From CAG-452 sp045531335 (GTDB lineage: Bacteria > Bacillota > Clostridia > TANB77 > CAG-508): a stretch of DNA of 64,000 nucleotides. Made by a program: the position numbers and the translations under genes. Shown here piece by piece: positions 34,898 through 43,503 of the stretch (within the stretch, counting starts at the first letter, position 1; each line of letters begins with the position of its first letter). The notes beneath the pieces are model-generated. The model was given only the letters and a program-made list of their open reading frames with translations, did not search any database and had not been told where the DNA came from. The DNA lies in the NCBI GenBank assembly GCA_045531335.1, contig JAZSDU010000049.1, positions 32,844 to 96,843 of the forward strand, written 5' to 3'.

Positions 34898-36178
34898 ATG
34901 CAAATCATAGAAAATTTAAATGTTAAAGAAAAATTATATACAGAGAAATTAGACAATGGCTTAACAATTATGATAATTCCTAAAAGGGGAATTAGAAAAA
35001 AATATGTAATGTGGGCAACTCATTATGGTTCAATAGATAATAAATTTGTTGTGCCAGGGGAAGAGAATATTACAGAAGTTCCAGATGGTATTGCACATTT
35101 TTTAGAACATAAAATGTTTGAACAAGAAAATGGTACAAATAGTTTAGATGTATTAACTGCTTTAGGAGTAAATGCTAATGCATATACTACTAATAATTAT
35201 ACAACATACCTTTTTGAAGCTACTGACAATTTTTATCCAGCACTTGATGAATTAATGGATTATGTTCAAAATCCATATTTCACGGATGAAAATGTAGAAA
35301 AAGAAAAAGGTATAATAGCACAAGAAATAAAAATGTATGATGATTATCCAGATTGGGTAGTATACATGAATGCACTAAAAAACATGTATAAAAACAACCC
35401 TATAAGAATAGATATTGCAGGAGATGTAGATTCAATATATAAAATAGATAAAGAAATACTATATAAATGCTACAATACATTTTATAATCCATCAAATATG
35501 GTAATGTGTTTTTGCGGAGAGTTTGAACCTGAAGAATTAATAAAGGAAATTAAAAAAAGATTAATAGAAAAACCAAATCAAGGTGAAATAAAAAGAATAT
35601 ATGAAGAAGAACCTGAAGAAATAGTAGAAAAAAGAATAGAAAAAACTATGGAAGTAAGTATACCATTGTTTGTAATAGGAATTAAAGACAAACTTCCAAA
35701 TAAAGAACAAGATACTGTTAAAAAGCATATAGCAATAGAAATATTGCTAAATATGATTATTGGAAAAAGTTCTAAATTATATAAACAGCTATATGAAAGT
35801 GAATTGCTAATTTCTGAACCATTTTTAGATTACGAATTTACTAGTAGCTATGCTCATATTACAATAACAGGAAGTTCTAAAAATCCAGACAAAGTATTAG
35901 AGAAAATAGAAGAAGAAATAGAAGAACTAAAAAAGAATGGATTAAATTTAGAGCATTTTGAAAGAATAAAAAATATGCTATATGGAAATGCTGTAAAAGA
36001 ATTTAACAATGTTTCAGACATATCTAGAATGTTTGTTACAGATTATTATAAAGGTATAAATAGTTTTGATTATTTAGAAAGTTATAAACAAATAAGTATA
36101 GAATATACTTATGAAGTATTAAAAGAAGTATTTTTAAAGGATAAGACAGTAATATCAATAATAAAAGGAAAAGAGTGA
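34898..36178 (+). CDS. yfmH: M16-family zinc peptidase
   Basis: Encodes 426 residues; AAAGGAG precedes the ATG. The zinc site HFLEHKMFE appears near residue 69 (HxxEH), with the downstream Glu in EKGIIAQEIKMYDDYPDW. The C-terminal M16 half includes IGKSSKLYKQLYESELL. It is the catalytic partner of the preceding YfmF-like protein. Next to lgt, suggesting an envelope/lipoprotein theme. Confidence 0.9.
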   Translation: MQIIENLNVKEKLYTEKLDNGLTIMIIPKRGIRKKYVMWATHYGSIDNKFVVPGEENITEVPDGIAHFLEHKMFEQENGTNSLDVLTALGVNANAYTTNNYTTYLFEATDNFYPALDELMDYVQNPYFTDENVEKEKGIIAQEIKMYDDYPDWVVYMNALKNMYKNNPIRIDIAGDVDSIYKIDKEILYKCYNTFYNPSNMVMCFCGEFEPEELIKEIKKRLIEKPNQGEIKRIYEEEPEEIVEKRIEKTMEVSIPLFVIGIKDKLPNKEQDTVKKHIAIEILLNMIIGKSSKLYKQLYESELLISEPFLDYEFTSSYAHITITGSSKNPDKVLEKIEEEIEELKKNGLNLEHFERIKNMLYGNAVKEFNNVSDISRMFVTDYYKGINSFDYLESYKQISIEYTYEVLKEVFLKDKTVISIIKGKE

Positions 36179-36198
36179 AAAAATAAAGGAATAATTAA

Positions 36199-36982
36199 AT
36201 GAATACAATTACATTTCCAATATTAAATTTAAAATTGCAGGTATCAAGAATAGCGTTTTCAATAGGTAATGTCGATATCTATTGGTATGCTATTCTTATG
36301 GTGTCTGCGTTTTTAGTTGGCTTAATAATTTTGAAAATAAAAGATGGAAAATTTAATATTAAATTTTCAGACATAATGGATTTGAGTTTATATCTAATTC
36401 CATTATCAATAATATCAGCAAGGATTTATTACATAATATTTAATATGGGTTATTATACAAACAATCCAATTAAAATATTAAATTTAAAAGCAGGTGGGCT
36501 AGCTATATATGGAGGAATAATAGGGGGCTTAATTACTTGCTATATATTCTGTAAGAAAAGAAAAATCCACTTATTAGATTTGCTGGATTATATAGTTCCT
36601 TGCTTGGCATTACGGACAAGCAATAGGTAGATGGGGGAATTTTATTAATGTAGAAGCATATGGAACATTTACAAACCTTCCTTGGAGAATGGGGATTTTT
36701 GAAGAGGGAAAATACATAGAAGTACATCCTACTTTCTTGTATGAATCTATAGTAACTTTTTTATTATTTATAATTTTGAGCTTGATATCACATAAAAGAA
36801 AATATAAAGGCCAAATAACACTTATATATTTAATAGGCTACTCTTTTGCAAGAATGATTATAGAAGAATTAAGAATAGATAGTTTAATGATGGGTGATAT
36901 AAGAGTATCTCAATTGTTATCTATATTAATATTTATTATATCTGTTATTGCATATATAAAAAGAAAAAATGCTAAACTCTAA
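36199..36982 (+). CDS. lgt: Prolipoprotein diacylglyceryl transferase; one CGG frameshift site
   Basis: The first 138 codons run to CGG at 36613-36615; the frame then continues with GGA (36614) to the stop at 36982, for 260 residues. Several membrane helices lie in each part. The family signature GRWGNFINVEAYG lies just after the shift; the first part carries DIYWYAILM and AGGLAIYGG, also conserved in Lgt. Neither part alone could be Lgt. The enzyme transfers diacylglycerol from phosphatidylglycerol to the lipobox Cys of prelipoproteins at the membrane. The zero frame after CGG ends within four codons (TSNR then stop). Confidence 0.9.
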
Positions 36983-37095
36983 CAACCAATTGCATTTTGT
37001 CGCTTTTTAGTCTTTTTGATAAAACAAAAAAGTAAAATATGATAAAATCCAAACAGATGTTATAAAAAAAAGAAAAATGACATACGAAAAAAGCT

Positions 37096-37124
37096 TAAAA
37101 AACAGCATTTATGCTGTTTTTTTA
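37096..37124 (+). terminator. Terminator downstream of lgt
   Basis: AAAAACAGCA pairs with TGCTGTTTTT around TTTA and is followed by TTATT. Confidence 0.8.
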
Positions 37125-37199
37125 TTGACCTAATTGTAAAAATATGGTATTTTATTAATATACAAAAGAAAAAATTTAGTAAAAAGGAGCGGATAGTCT

Positions 37200-37373
37200 A
37201 TGATAGATGAAGAAATCCTAGAACTAAGACGAAAATTAGATGAAAGCATAACAAAAGAAAAGAATTATGATAAAACATATAGATTAAGCGTAGAACTTGA
37301 CGAATTAATAACGAAGTACTATAGCAAAAAACTAAAGAAGAAAATAAGTGATGAGATTTTTAAGACATCTTAA
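37200..37373 (+). CDS. Spo0E-like sporulation regulatory protein
   Basis: Encodes 57 residues; AAAAAGGAG lies upstream of the ATG. The motif LSVELDELITKYY matches the SQELDxLIxxY signature of Spo0E/YisI/YnzD-type aspartyl phosphatases, which dephosphorylate Spo0A~P to delay sporulation. The N-terminal helix (EEILELRRKLDESI) completes the two-helix hairpin. Its own terminator follows, so it is expressed alone. It suggests a sporulating ancestry. Confidence 0.75.
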   Translation: MIDEEILELRRKLDESITKEKNYDKTYRLSVELDELITKYYSKKLKKKISDEIFKTS

Positions 37374-37378
37374 TAGCG

Positions 37379-37412
37379 AAAGGAGATATTGTAAAAAGTA
37401 TCTCCTTTTGTT
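37379..37412 (+). terminator. Terminator of the Spo0E-like gene
   Basis: AAAGGAGATA pairs with TATCTCCTTT, followed by TGTTGTT. Confidence 0.75.
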
Positions 37413-37564
37413 GTTGAATAGAAAAAATCGATGACACACAAAAAGTCCACTGTTGTTCTTAATAAATATTACTAAAATATTACAAAAATATGATATTTAA
37501 AACAAAACTTTACAAAAAATTCATTAATATGATAGAATATCAAAAATGAAATTAGTGTAAATAG

Positions 37565-37593
37565 TTGAAACAAAAGGAAAACTATGGTATAAT
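37565..37593 (+). promoter_or_regulatory. Promoter of the pilin-like gene cluster
   Basis: TTGAAA (37565-37570), 17 bases, TATAAT (37588-37593), 31 bases before the first pilin-like gene. Confidence 0.8.
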
Positions 37594-37623
37594 TATAAAT
37601 ATAAATAGGAGGAGGTAATATTA

Positions 37624-37980
37624 ATGAAAAGAATAAAAACAAGTTTATTAATATTAATTCTCATATTAACAATAGGAATAATATTCCCTATCACAACAAA
37701 TGCTTCGCAAATTAATCCAGGGTTTTACAAGCCAAACGAATTACAAGAATCAGATGTTGCTGAGTTTGAAAGATTTGGAGGAGCAGTAGGGTCAGTTATA
37801 CAAATCGTAGGAACAATGGTGTCAGTAGGAACTATGATGATTATAGGTATAAGATATGTTATGGCAAGTGCAGATGAAAAAGCTGAATATAGAGAAAGAA
37901 TGTTGCCATATTTTATTGGTGCGGTTTTATTATTTGGAGCATCAAACGTTGTTAATATTATATTTGAAATATTTAATTAG
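37624..37980 (+). CDS. VirB2/TrbC pilin-like protein 1
   Basis: Encodes 118 residues; AGGAGGAGG is upstream. A signal peptide (about 1-28, ending TNA) is followed by a short loop and two membrane helices (about 52-74 and 95-115) separated by a charged turn (SADEKAEYRERMLPY). This is the topology of VirB2/TrbC pilins of type IV secretion systems. First of five related genes before the secretion machinery. Pilin or inner-membrane channel role inferred from fold and context. Confidence 0.75.
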   Translation: MKRIKTSLLILILILTIGIIFPITTNASQINPGFYKPNELQESDVAEFERFGGAVGSVIQIVGTMVSVGTMMIIGIRYVMASADEKAEYRERMLPYFIGAVLLFGASNVVNIIFEIFN

Positions 37981-38008
37981 GAATAAAGCATATAAGGTGG
38001 TGATGGGA

Positions 38009-38605
38009 TTGAATAAAAGTATAGTTATAAAATTTATAATAACAACATTAGTAGTAATATTAATAAGTGGTATATTTTATTCTTCATCATCATATGCGAT
38101 GGGAGAGGTAATATCAGGAGGAAAAGACTTCTTATCAGCAGGAAGTGCAGCGACAACTGTTATTAAACAAGACCAACTGAAATCAACATCAAATTATATA
38201 TATAATACATTATTAGCAGTTGCAATTGTAGTAGCGGTTATAGTAGCTATGGTATTAGGTATACAATTTATGGCAGCAAGCGCAGATGAAAAAGCAAAAG
38301 TAAAAGAAGCACTTATACCATTTGTAGTAGGATGTATAGTAGTATTTGGATCATTTACAATATGGAAAGTTGTGGTTGAAATAGGAAACAAAACGGAAGG
38401 TGTAATACAAAGCGAAAGTGCTGATTCAGATGGTGATGGATTTATTACTCCTCCGGTTAAAGGATATATATGTAATTACTGTGGAGGAGAAGTGGGAAAT
38501 GTACCGTATAAAATTGTTATTGGAGGCTATGATTGGGATTGCGAAAGTTGTGGTAAAACTGTAATAACAGCAGGGGATGCAACTGGAGCTACGATGAGTG
38601 AATAA
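38009..38605 (+). CDS. VirB2-like protein 2 with C-terminal zinc ribbon
   Basis: Encodes 198 residues if started at the TTG at 38009, which has a strong AAGGTGGTGAT site about 8 bases away; an ATG two codons earlier is closer than ideal. A signal/anchor helix and two membrane helices separated by ASADEKAKVKEALIPF repeat the pilin-like pattern. Unlike its siblings it has about 65 extra residues with CNYCGG and CESCGK, a four-Cys zinc ribbon. The added domain may sit outside the membrane as a cap or adaptor. Confidence 0.7.
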   Translation: MNKSIVIKFIITTLVVILISGIFYSSSSYAMGEVISGGKDFLSAGSAATTVIKQDQLKSTSNYIYNTLLAVAIVVAVIVAMVLGIQFMAASADEKAKVKEALIPFVVGCIVVFGSFTIWKVVVEIGNKTEGVIQSESADSDGDGFITPPVKGYICNYCGGEVGNVPYKIVIGGYDWDCESCGKTVITAGDATGATMSE

Positions 38606-38625
38606 AAGCATAAAAGGAGAGAAAA

Positions 38626-38982
38626 ATGTTAAGAAAAGCCAGTGTTATATTATTATTTATTTTAATAATTTTATCAATTTCAACTATTAGCTTTGCAGAT
38701 AAATATACTCCAGGAAAATTTGGAAATGCAATAAGCAGTTCAAATGTTAATGCTACAGAAATAAAAGATATTGGCGGTCAAATAGTAGGAATTATACAAA
38801 TCGTAGGAACAATAGTATCAACTGGAATGATGATGATATTAGGTATTAAGTACATGATGGGAAGTGCAGAAGAAAAGGCAGCATACAAAAAAACATTATT
38901 TCCATATTTAATTGGAGCGGTATTGATATTTGGAGCATCGAATTTAACACAATTAATATATACTTGGGCAAGAAACATTTAG
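38626..38982 (+). CDS. VirB2/TrbC pilin-like protein 3
   Basis: Encodes 118 residues, with AAGGAGAG upstream. Signal peptide ending SFA, then two membrane helices with the turn MGSAEEKAAYKKTLFPY. It is closer to the next two genes than to the first, indicating tandem duplication. Confidence 0.75.
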   Translation: MLRKASVILLFILIILSISTISFADKYTPGKFGNAISSSNVNATEIKDIGGQIVGIIQIVGTIVSTGMMMILGIKYMMGSAEEKAAYKKTLFPYLIGAVLIFGASNLTQLIYTWARNI

Positions 38983-39004
38983 TATAAATTATAGGAGGTA
39001 AAAT

Positions 39005-39382
39005 ATGAAAGTGAAAAATAAGTTATTTATTATTTTATCAATTTTATGTATAATGTTAGTAGCTATTTCAACAATCAGTTTTGCAGATTATTATACCCCA
39101 AATGACTTTAAAGGTAAAATAACTACTACAGGAACAGGAACAAGTAATATAAAAACTGTTGGTGGAGAAATAGTAGGAATGATACAAATCGTAGGAACAA
39201 TAATTGCAGTAGGAATGATGATGATACTTGGTATCAAATATATGACAGGAAGTGCAGAAGAAAGAGCAGAATACAAGAAGACATTATTTCCTTATTTAAT
39301 AGGTGCAGTATTATTATTTGCAGCATCAAATCTAACACAAGTTATTTATAGCTGGGCAATAAATTTTGGAAAAACAGCCTAA
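39005..39382 (+). CDS. VirB2/TrbC pilin-like protein 4
   Basis: Encodes 125 residues, with AGGAGG upstream. Signal peptide ending SFA, mature start DYYTPNDF, two membrane helices around the turn GSAEERAEYKKTLFPYLIG. Highly similar to its neighbours 3 and 5; the charged turn is the most conserved part and probably faces the cytoplasm. Confidence 0.75.
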   Translation: MKVKNKLFIILSILCIMLVAISTISFADYYTPNDFKGKITTTGTGTSNIKTVGGEIVGMIQIVGTIIAVGMMMILGIKYMTGSAEERAEYKKTLFPYLIGAVLLFAASNLTQVIYSWAINFGKTA

Positions 39383-39453
39383 AAATAGTTTTTAATATTT
39401 TCTTGAACAACAAGAAAATCTAAAATAAAAAAATAATATAAGGAGGAAGAACC

Positions 39454-39807
39454 ATGAAAAAAAGTATAAAAATAGTTTCTGTAGCATTAATGATAGTTGC
39501 TATGATATTAGTTTCAACATCTGTATTTGCAACTGAATTTAGACCAACTAATGTTGCAATTGACACTTCAAATACTGAAGCAGTACAAGGTGTTGGAAGT
39601 AGCATTTTAGGTATTGTTAGAGTAGTAGGAACAATAGTAGCTGTTGGTATGTTAATAGTACTAGGTATTAAGTACATGATGGGAAGTGCAGAAGAAAGAG
39701 CAGAATACAAAAAAACATTATTCCCTTACTTAATAGGTGCAGTATTAATATTTGCAGCATCAAACTTAGCAGATATGGTTTACAGTTGGGCACAACAACT
39801 TGGATAA
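39454..39807 (+). CDS. VirB2/TrbC pilin-like protein 5
   Basis: Encodes 117 residues, with AAGGAGG upstream. Signal peptide ending VFA, short variable segment (EFRPTNVAIDTSNTEAVQ), two membrane helices around MGSAEERAEYKKTLFPY. Last of the tandem set; the terminator after it lets the pilin-like genes be expressed at a level different from the machinery genes. Confidence 0.75.
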   Translation: MKKSIKIVSVALMIVAMILVSTSVFATEFRPTNVAIDTSNTEAVQGVGSSILGIVRVVGTIVAVGMLIVLGIKYMMGSAEERAEYKKTLFPYLIGAVLIFAASNLADMVYSWAQQLG

Positions 39808-39828
39808 TAAAATACATATTTGATATAA

Positions 39829-39855
39829 AAAACAAGGATTTAATCCTTGTTTTTT
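39829..39855 (+). terminator. Terminator between the pilin-like genes and the secretion operon
   Basis: AACAAGGATT pairs with AATCCTTGTT, followed by TTTTTTG. Confidence 0.9.
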
Positions 39856-39904
39856 TGTTGTATATTACAAAACCATTACAAATATATTAAAAATACATTT
39901 TTTT

Positions 39905-39934
39905 TTGATAATATGTTCCAAAATCGCCTATAAT
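39905..39934 (+). promoter_or_regulatory. Promoter of the secretion operon
   Basis: TTGATA (39905-39910), 18 bases, TATAAT (39929-39934); a second TATAAT lies at 39939-39944. Confidence 0.65.
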
Positions 39935-40003
39935 TTGGTATAATTAATACAACTATAATTAGATGAATTGCGCGAAAAAATAAGCACAAAGGAGGAATGC
40001 ATT

Positions 40004-40346
40004 TTGGCTACACACGAAATACCAAGAAATGTAAAAGGCGAGCGGAAGAATTTTATCTGTTTTTTCTGCAAAAGCATTAATATACACAGCAATATCAGGA
40101 GGAATTGGATTAGTATTTTATTACTTATTTTCTACAATGAATTTAAAATACATAGGAATAGGAATGGCGGTGTTGTTTGCAGGAATAGGATTTGCAATTG
40201 GAACATTTAAAGTACCAGAAAGTGCAAATTTTGAGATAACAAGAAAAACAAGTGGTGAAAATATAGATGAAATAATTTTAAGAGCAATTAAATTTAAACA
40301 AAAGAAAAAAAGAATTTATTTATATTCTAAGGAGGAGAAAAAATAA
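40004..40346 (+). CDS. PrgI-family type IV secretion protein; CGG frameshift after 13 codons
   Basis: Starts at TTG 40004 with AAAGGAGG upstream and reads ATHEIPRNVKGE, the PrgI N-terminal motif. Codon 14 is CGG (40043-40045); the protein continues with GGA (40044) as GRILSVFSAKALIYTAISGG to the stop at 40346, 113 residues. Two membrane helices (about 22-45 and 48-68) and the C-terminal IDEIILRAIKFKQKKKRIYL complete the family pattern. Its stop overlaps the next ATG by one base. PrgI pairs with VirB4 in Gram-positive type IV systems (VirB3 analogue). Confidence 0.85.
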
Positions 40347-41566
40347 TGGATGTAATGCAAACTTTAACAATGATTTTGATTTTCTTAATTTTTACTATAG
40401 CAATACTAGCATTTGTATATTGGCAAATGTCTACAAAAAACAAAAAAAGCGAAAAAACAAACAATAGTACAAGCAATCAAAATAGTGGGCATACTGAAAA
40501 AATGAAAACAAGTGGAACAGATTATACAAAATTATCAATTTTTGATTTTATGGAATTTGATAAAATAGAAGACAATATGATTGTTCAAAATAATGGACAA
40601 AGATATTTAATGGGAATAGAATGTGAAGGAATTAACTATGACTTAATGTCAGAAGTTGAAAAAACATCTGTAGAGCAAGGGTTTATTCAGTTTTTAAATA
40701 CACTAAATCATCCAATACAATTATACACACAAACAAGAACTATAAACATAGGAACAAGTATTGAAAACTATAATAAAAAAATAAATGAAGTAAAAGAAGA
40801 ATTAGATAAAAAACAAAATCAATTTAATAAAATGCTTCAAAATGGAGGATATGACAAAAGAGATTTAGAAGAAGTTAGAATGGAAATCATTAGGCAACAA
40901 AACTTATATGATTATGGAAAAGATGTTGTAGCCAATATTGAAACTATGAGTTTAAATAAAAATGTATTAAGAAAACATTATTACATAATAATTCCGTACT
41001 ACACATCGGAACTTGGAAACAACTTTGCAGATGAAGAAGAAAAAAGGAATATGGTTTTTTCTGAATTATATACAAGAGCACAATCAATAATAAGAACTTT
41101 ATTTGCTTGCAGTATGAAATGTAAAGTAATGGATTCAAACGATTTAGTAGAATTGCTGTATGTTGCATATAACAGAGATGAATCTGAAATATACGGAATT
41201 GATAGAGCATTAGAATCAGGATATGGAGAACTATACTCAACAGCACCAGACGTATTAGATAAGAGAATGGAAGCAATAAATAAACAAATTCAAGAAAAGG
41301 CAATGCAGATTGCAAGAGATACAGTAGAAGAAGTAAAATCAGAAAAACAAAAAATAATAGAGAAAAAAGAGAAAAACTTTGATGATTTAGTAGGAGAATT
41401 AGCAACATTAATAATAAAAGAAAATAAAAATTATGTTGGAAAAGAAGTAGCGGAAGAATCTATAAAAAGAATAAATGGAAAAAGCACTAAAGAAGAGGAG
41501 GTAAAAGAAGATGTCAAAGAAGAAAAGAAAACAACAAGAGTTGGAAGACCAAGAAAGAATGCTTAA
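40346..41566 (+). CDS. VirB4-partner membrane protein of the secretion system
   Basis: Encodes 406 residues. One membrane helix (about 5-27), a polar linker, then a soluble domain from about 60 (YTKLSIFDFMEFDKIEDNM) to 310, and a Lys/Glu-rich coiled tail. The soluble part has the style of TrbE/VirB4 N-terminal domains (RYLMGIECEGINYDLMSEVE, long helices, IIRTLFACSMKCKVM) but no Walker motifs. The gene overlaps virB4 by 56 bases. It probably docks VirB4 to the membrane. Confidence 0.65.
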   Translation: MDVMQTLTMILIFLIFTIAILAFVYWQMSTKNKKSEKTNNSTSNQNSGHTEKMKTSGTDYTKLSIFDFMEFDKIEDNMIVQNNGQRYLMGIECEGINYDLMSEVEKTSVEQGFIQFLNTLNHPIQLYTQTRTINIGTSIENYNKKINEVKEELDKKQNQFNKMLQNGGYDKRDLEEVRMEIIRQQNLYDYGKDVVANIETMSLNKNVLRKHYYIIIPYYTSELGNNFADEEEKRNMVFSELYTRAQSIIRTLFACSMKCKVMDSNDLVELLYVAYNRDESEIYGIDRALESGYGELYSTAPDVLDKRMEAINKQIQEKAMQIARDTVEEVKSEKQKIIEKKEKNFDDLVGELATLIIKENKNYVGKEVAEESIKRINGKSTKEEEVKEDVKEEKKTTRVGRPRKNA

Positions 41567-43478
41567 TGAAAATAGACAACCTGAATTTGAAATTCTAAAA
41601 AAGAAGACAATAAAAGAATTAATTGCACCTTCTGGAATAGATGCTTCTAATATTGATCATTTGGAAATAATTTCAAACATAAAAAGATATGCAAGAAGTT
41701 TTTATGTATCAAGCTTACCTCGTATGTGTACATTCCCAGAATTGTTTAGAGATTTATATTTATTTGGAGATGTTAACACTTCTGTATATATAAATCCTGT
41801 ACCAGAAGCAAGATCACAAAATGAATTAAACAGAGTAATAAATCAATTAGAAACAGAAAGAATTGTAGCAGCAGATAGAGGAAATATAAACAGAGAAAGT
41901 ATAGTTACACAAAAAAGATTAGAAGCAGAACAATTAAGAGATCAAATCGCTGCAGGATTTAACAAATTATATGATGCAACAATAATAACTACATTATTTG
42001 CATATAACATGCAAACATTAGAGGCATATTCTAAATTATTAGCAACAGAAATGTCTAAAAACTTAGTAGGAATAAAATCAGCATGGGCAATTCAAGAAGA
42101 GGCATTTAAATCAAATATGCCATTAATGAAAAATACAATTACTAAAAGTCATACTTTTGATCGTAACTCAATGGCTACAGTTTTTCCATTTACAACATCA
42201 GAAGTAGGACATTTAACAGGAGTACCTTTAGGATTTAACAAACAAACAGGAGTACCAATTCTGTTTGATAACTTCCACCCATCACTTACAAATTATAACA
42301 TGGTTATATTTGCTAAGTCTGGTGCTGGAAAATCTGTTACAATGAAAACTTTAATATCTAGATCATCAGTTTTAATGGGGATAGAAAGTTTAGCATTAGA
42401 TGCTGAAGGTGAATATTCCGTAGTGGCAGAGGCTCTTGGAGGAATAAATGTAGTATTAGGACCAAACTCAAAAACTGTTATTAATATTTTCGATATTGAA
42501 ATAGAAAAAGTAAAAGATGAAATAACAGGAAAAGAAAGAGCTATCTTAAATGTAGAAAACAAAATAGAAGACGTAACACAAGCTTTAATAACAATGGCAA
42601 GAGGTAGTACAAGAAGCCAAGAAGTAAATGAGCTTACAAAACAAATAATTGCAGAAGCCGTAGCAGAAGAATATGCAAGATGTGGAATTACAAGTGATCC
42701 AAATAGTTTATATGAGGCTTCTCAAAGTAATTACAGAAAAGATGCATTATATAAAGCAAAAAAAGAAATGCCAACAATAGGGTCTTGGTATAAAACACTT
42801 GTAAAAAAAGCTAAAGAAAATACAGATTCAAACTATCAATTCCATTATAGTTATTTGGTTAAAGTTATGAAACAATATGTAAGGGATTGTAATGGACAAA
42901 TGGCATACTTTGATGGACAATCTACTTTTGAATTGTTAGAAGGTGCACCATTTATAAACTTAGATATTTCTCAGCTAGAAGAAAGATTTGCAAGACCACT
43001 TGCTCAGCAAGTTCTTCTTTCTTGGATTTGGGAAAAATATGTTAAAAAGAATAGTGAAGATAGAGAAAAAGCAACAAAGAAAAGAGTTTTAGTTGATGAG
43101 GCTTGGATGTTACTTCCTTACCCAGAAGCAGTAGAATTCTTAAATAAAATGGCTAGACGTGCTAGAAAAAGAAATGTATCACTTGCAATTATTTCACAAA
43201 GATTCCAAGATTTTTATGAAAATCCGGAAGCACAAGCAGTTTTAACATCATCAGATACAAAATTATTCTTAGCACAAGATAAATCAGAAATAAATTATTT
43301 AAAAGAAGTATTTAAACTAAGCGAAGGTGAAGCGAGTTTCCTAGTAACTTGTTTAATAGGAGAAGGACTTCTAAAAGTTGGTTCAGATACAGCAATACTT
43401 CAAATTACACCAACGAAAAAAGAATTTGAATTTGTAGAAACAAACTTAAATAAACTAGCAAAAAAGAACCAAGGATAG
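41511..43478 (+). CDS. virB4: VirB4-type secretion ATPase
   Basis: Encodes 655 residues; AGGAGG lies 8 bases before the ATG, inside the upstream gene. The N-terminal TrbE/CagE-like domain (20-240) is followed by Walker A FAKSGAGKSVTMKTL near residue 268, LALDAEGEYSVV, and Walker B RVLVDEAWMLL, then SLAIISQRFQDF: the order seen in VirB4/TraC ATPases. It powers pilus or substrate movement at the membrane. No VirD4 coupling ATPase is found in the window. Confidence 0.92.
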   Translation: MSKKKRKQQELEDQERMLNENRQPEFEILKKKTIKELIAPSGIDASNIDHLEIISNIKRYARSFYVSSLPRMCTFPELFRDLYLFGDVNTSVYINPVPEARSQNELNRVINQLETERIVAADRGNINRESIVTQKRLEAEQLRDQIAAGFNKLYDATIITTLFAYNMQTLEAYSKLLATEMSKNLVGIKSAWAIQEEAFKSNMPLMKNTITKSHTFDRNSMATVFPFTTSEVGHLTGVPLGFNKQTGVPILFDNFHPSLTNYNMVIFAKSGAGKSVTMKTLISRSSVLMGIESLALDAEGEYSVVAEALGGINVVLGPNSKTVINIFDIEIEKVKDEITGKERAILNVENKIEDVTQALITMARGSTRSQEVNELTKQIIAEAVAEEYARCGITSDPNSLYEASQSNYRKDALYKAKKEMPTIGSWYKTLVKKAKENTDSNYQFHYSYLVKVMKQYVRDCNGQMAYFDGQSTFELLEGAPFINLDISQLEERFARPLAQQVLLSWIWEKYVKKNSEDREKATKKRVLVDEAWMLLPYPEAVEFLNKMARRARKRNVSLAIISQRFQDFYENPEAQAVLTSSDTKLFLAQDKSEINYLKEVFKLSEGEASFLVTCLIGEGLLKVGSDTAILQITPTKKEFEFVETNLNKLAKKNQG

Positions 43479-43503
43479 AAAACTGAAAGGGAAAGGGAAA
43501 ATT

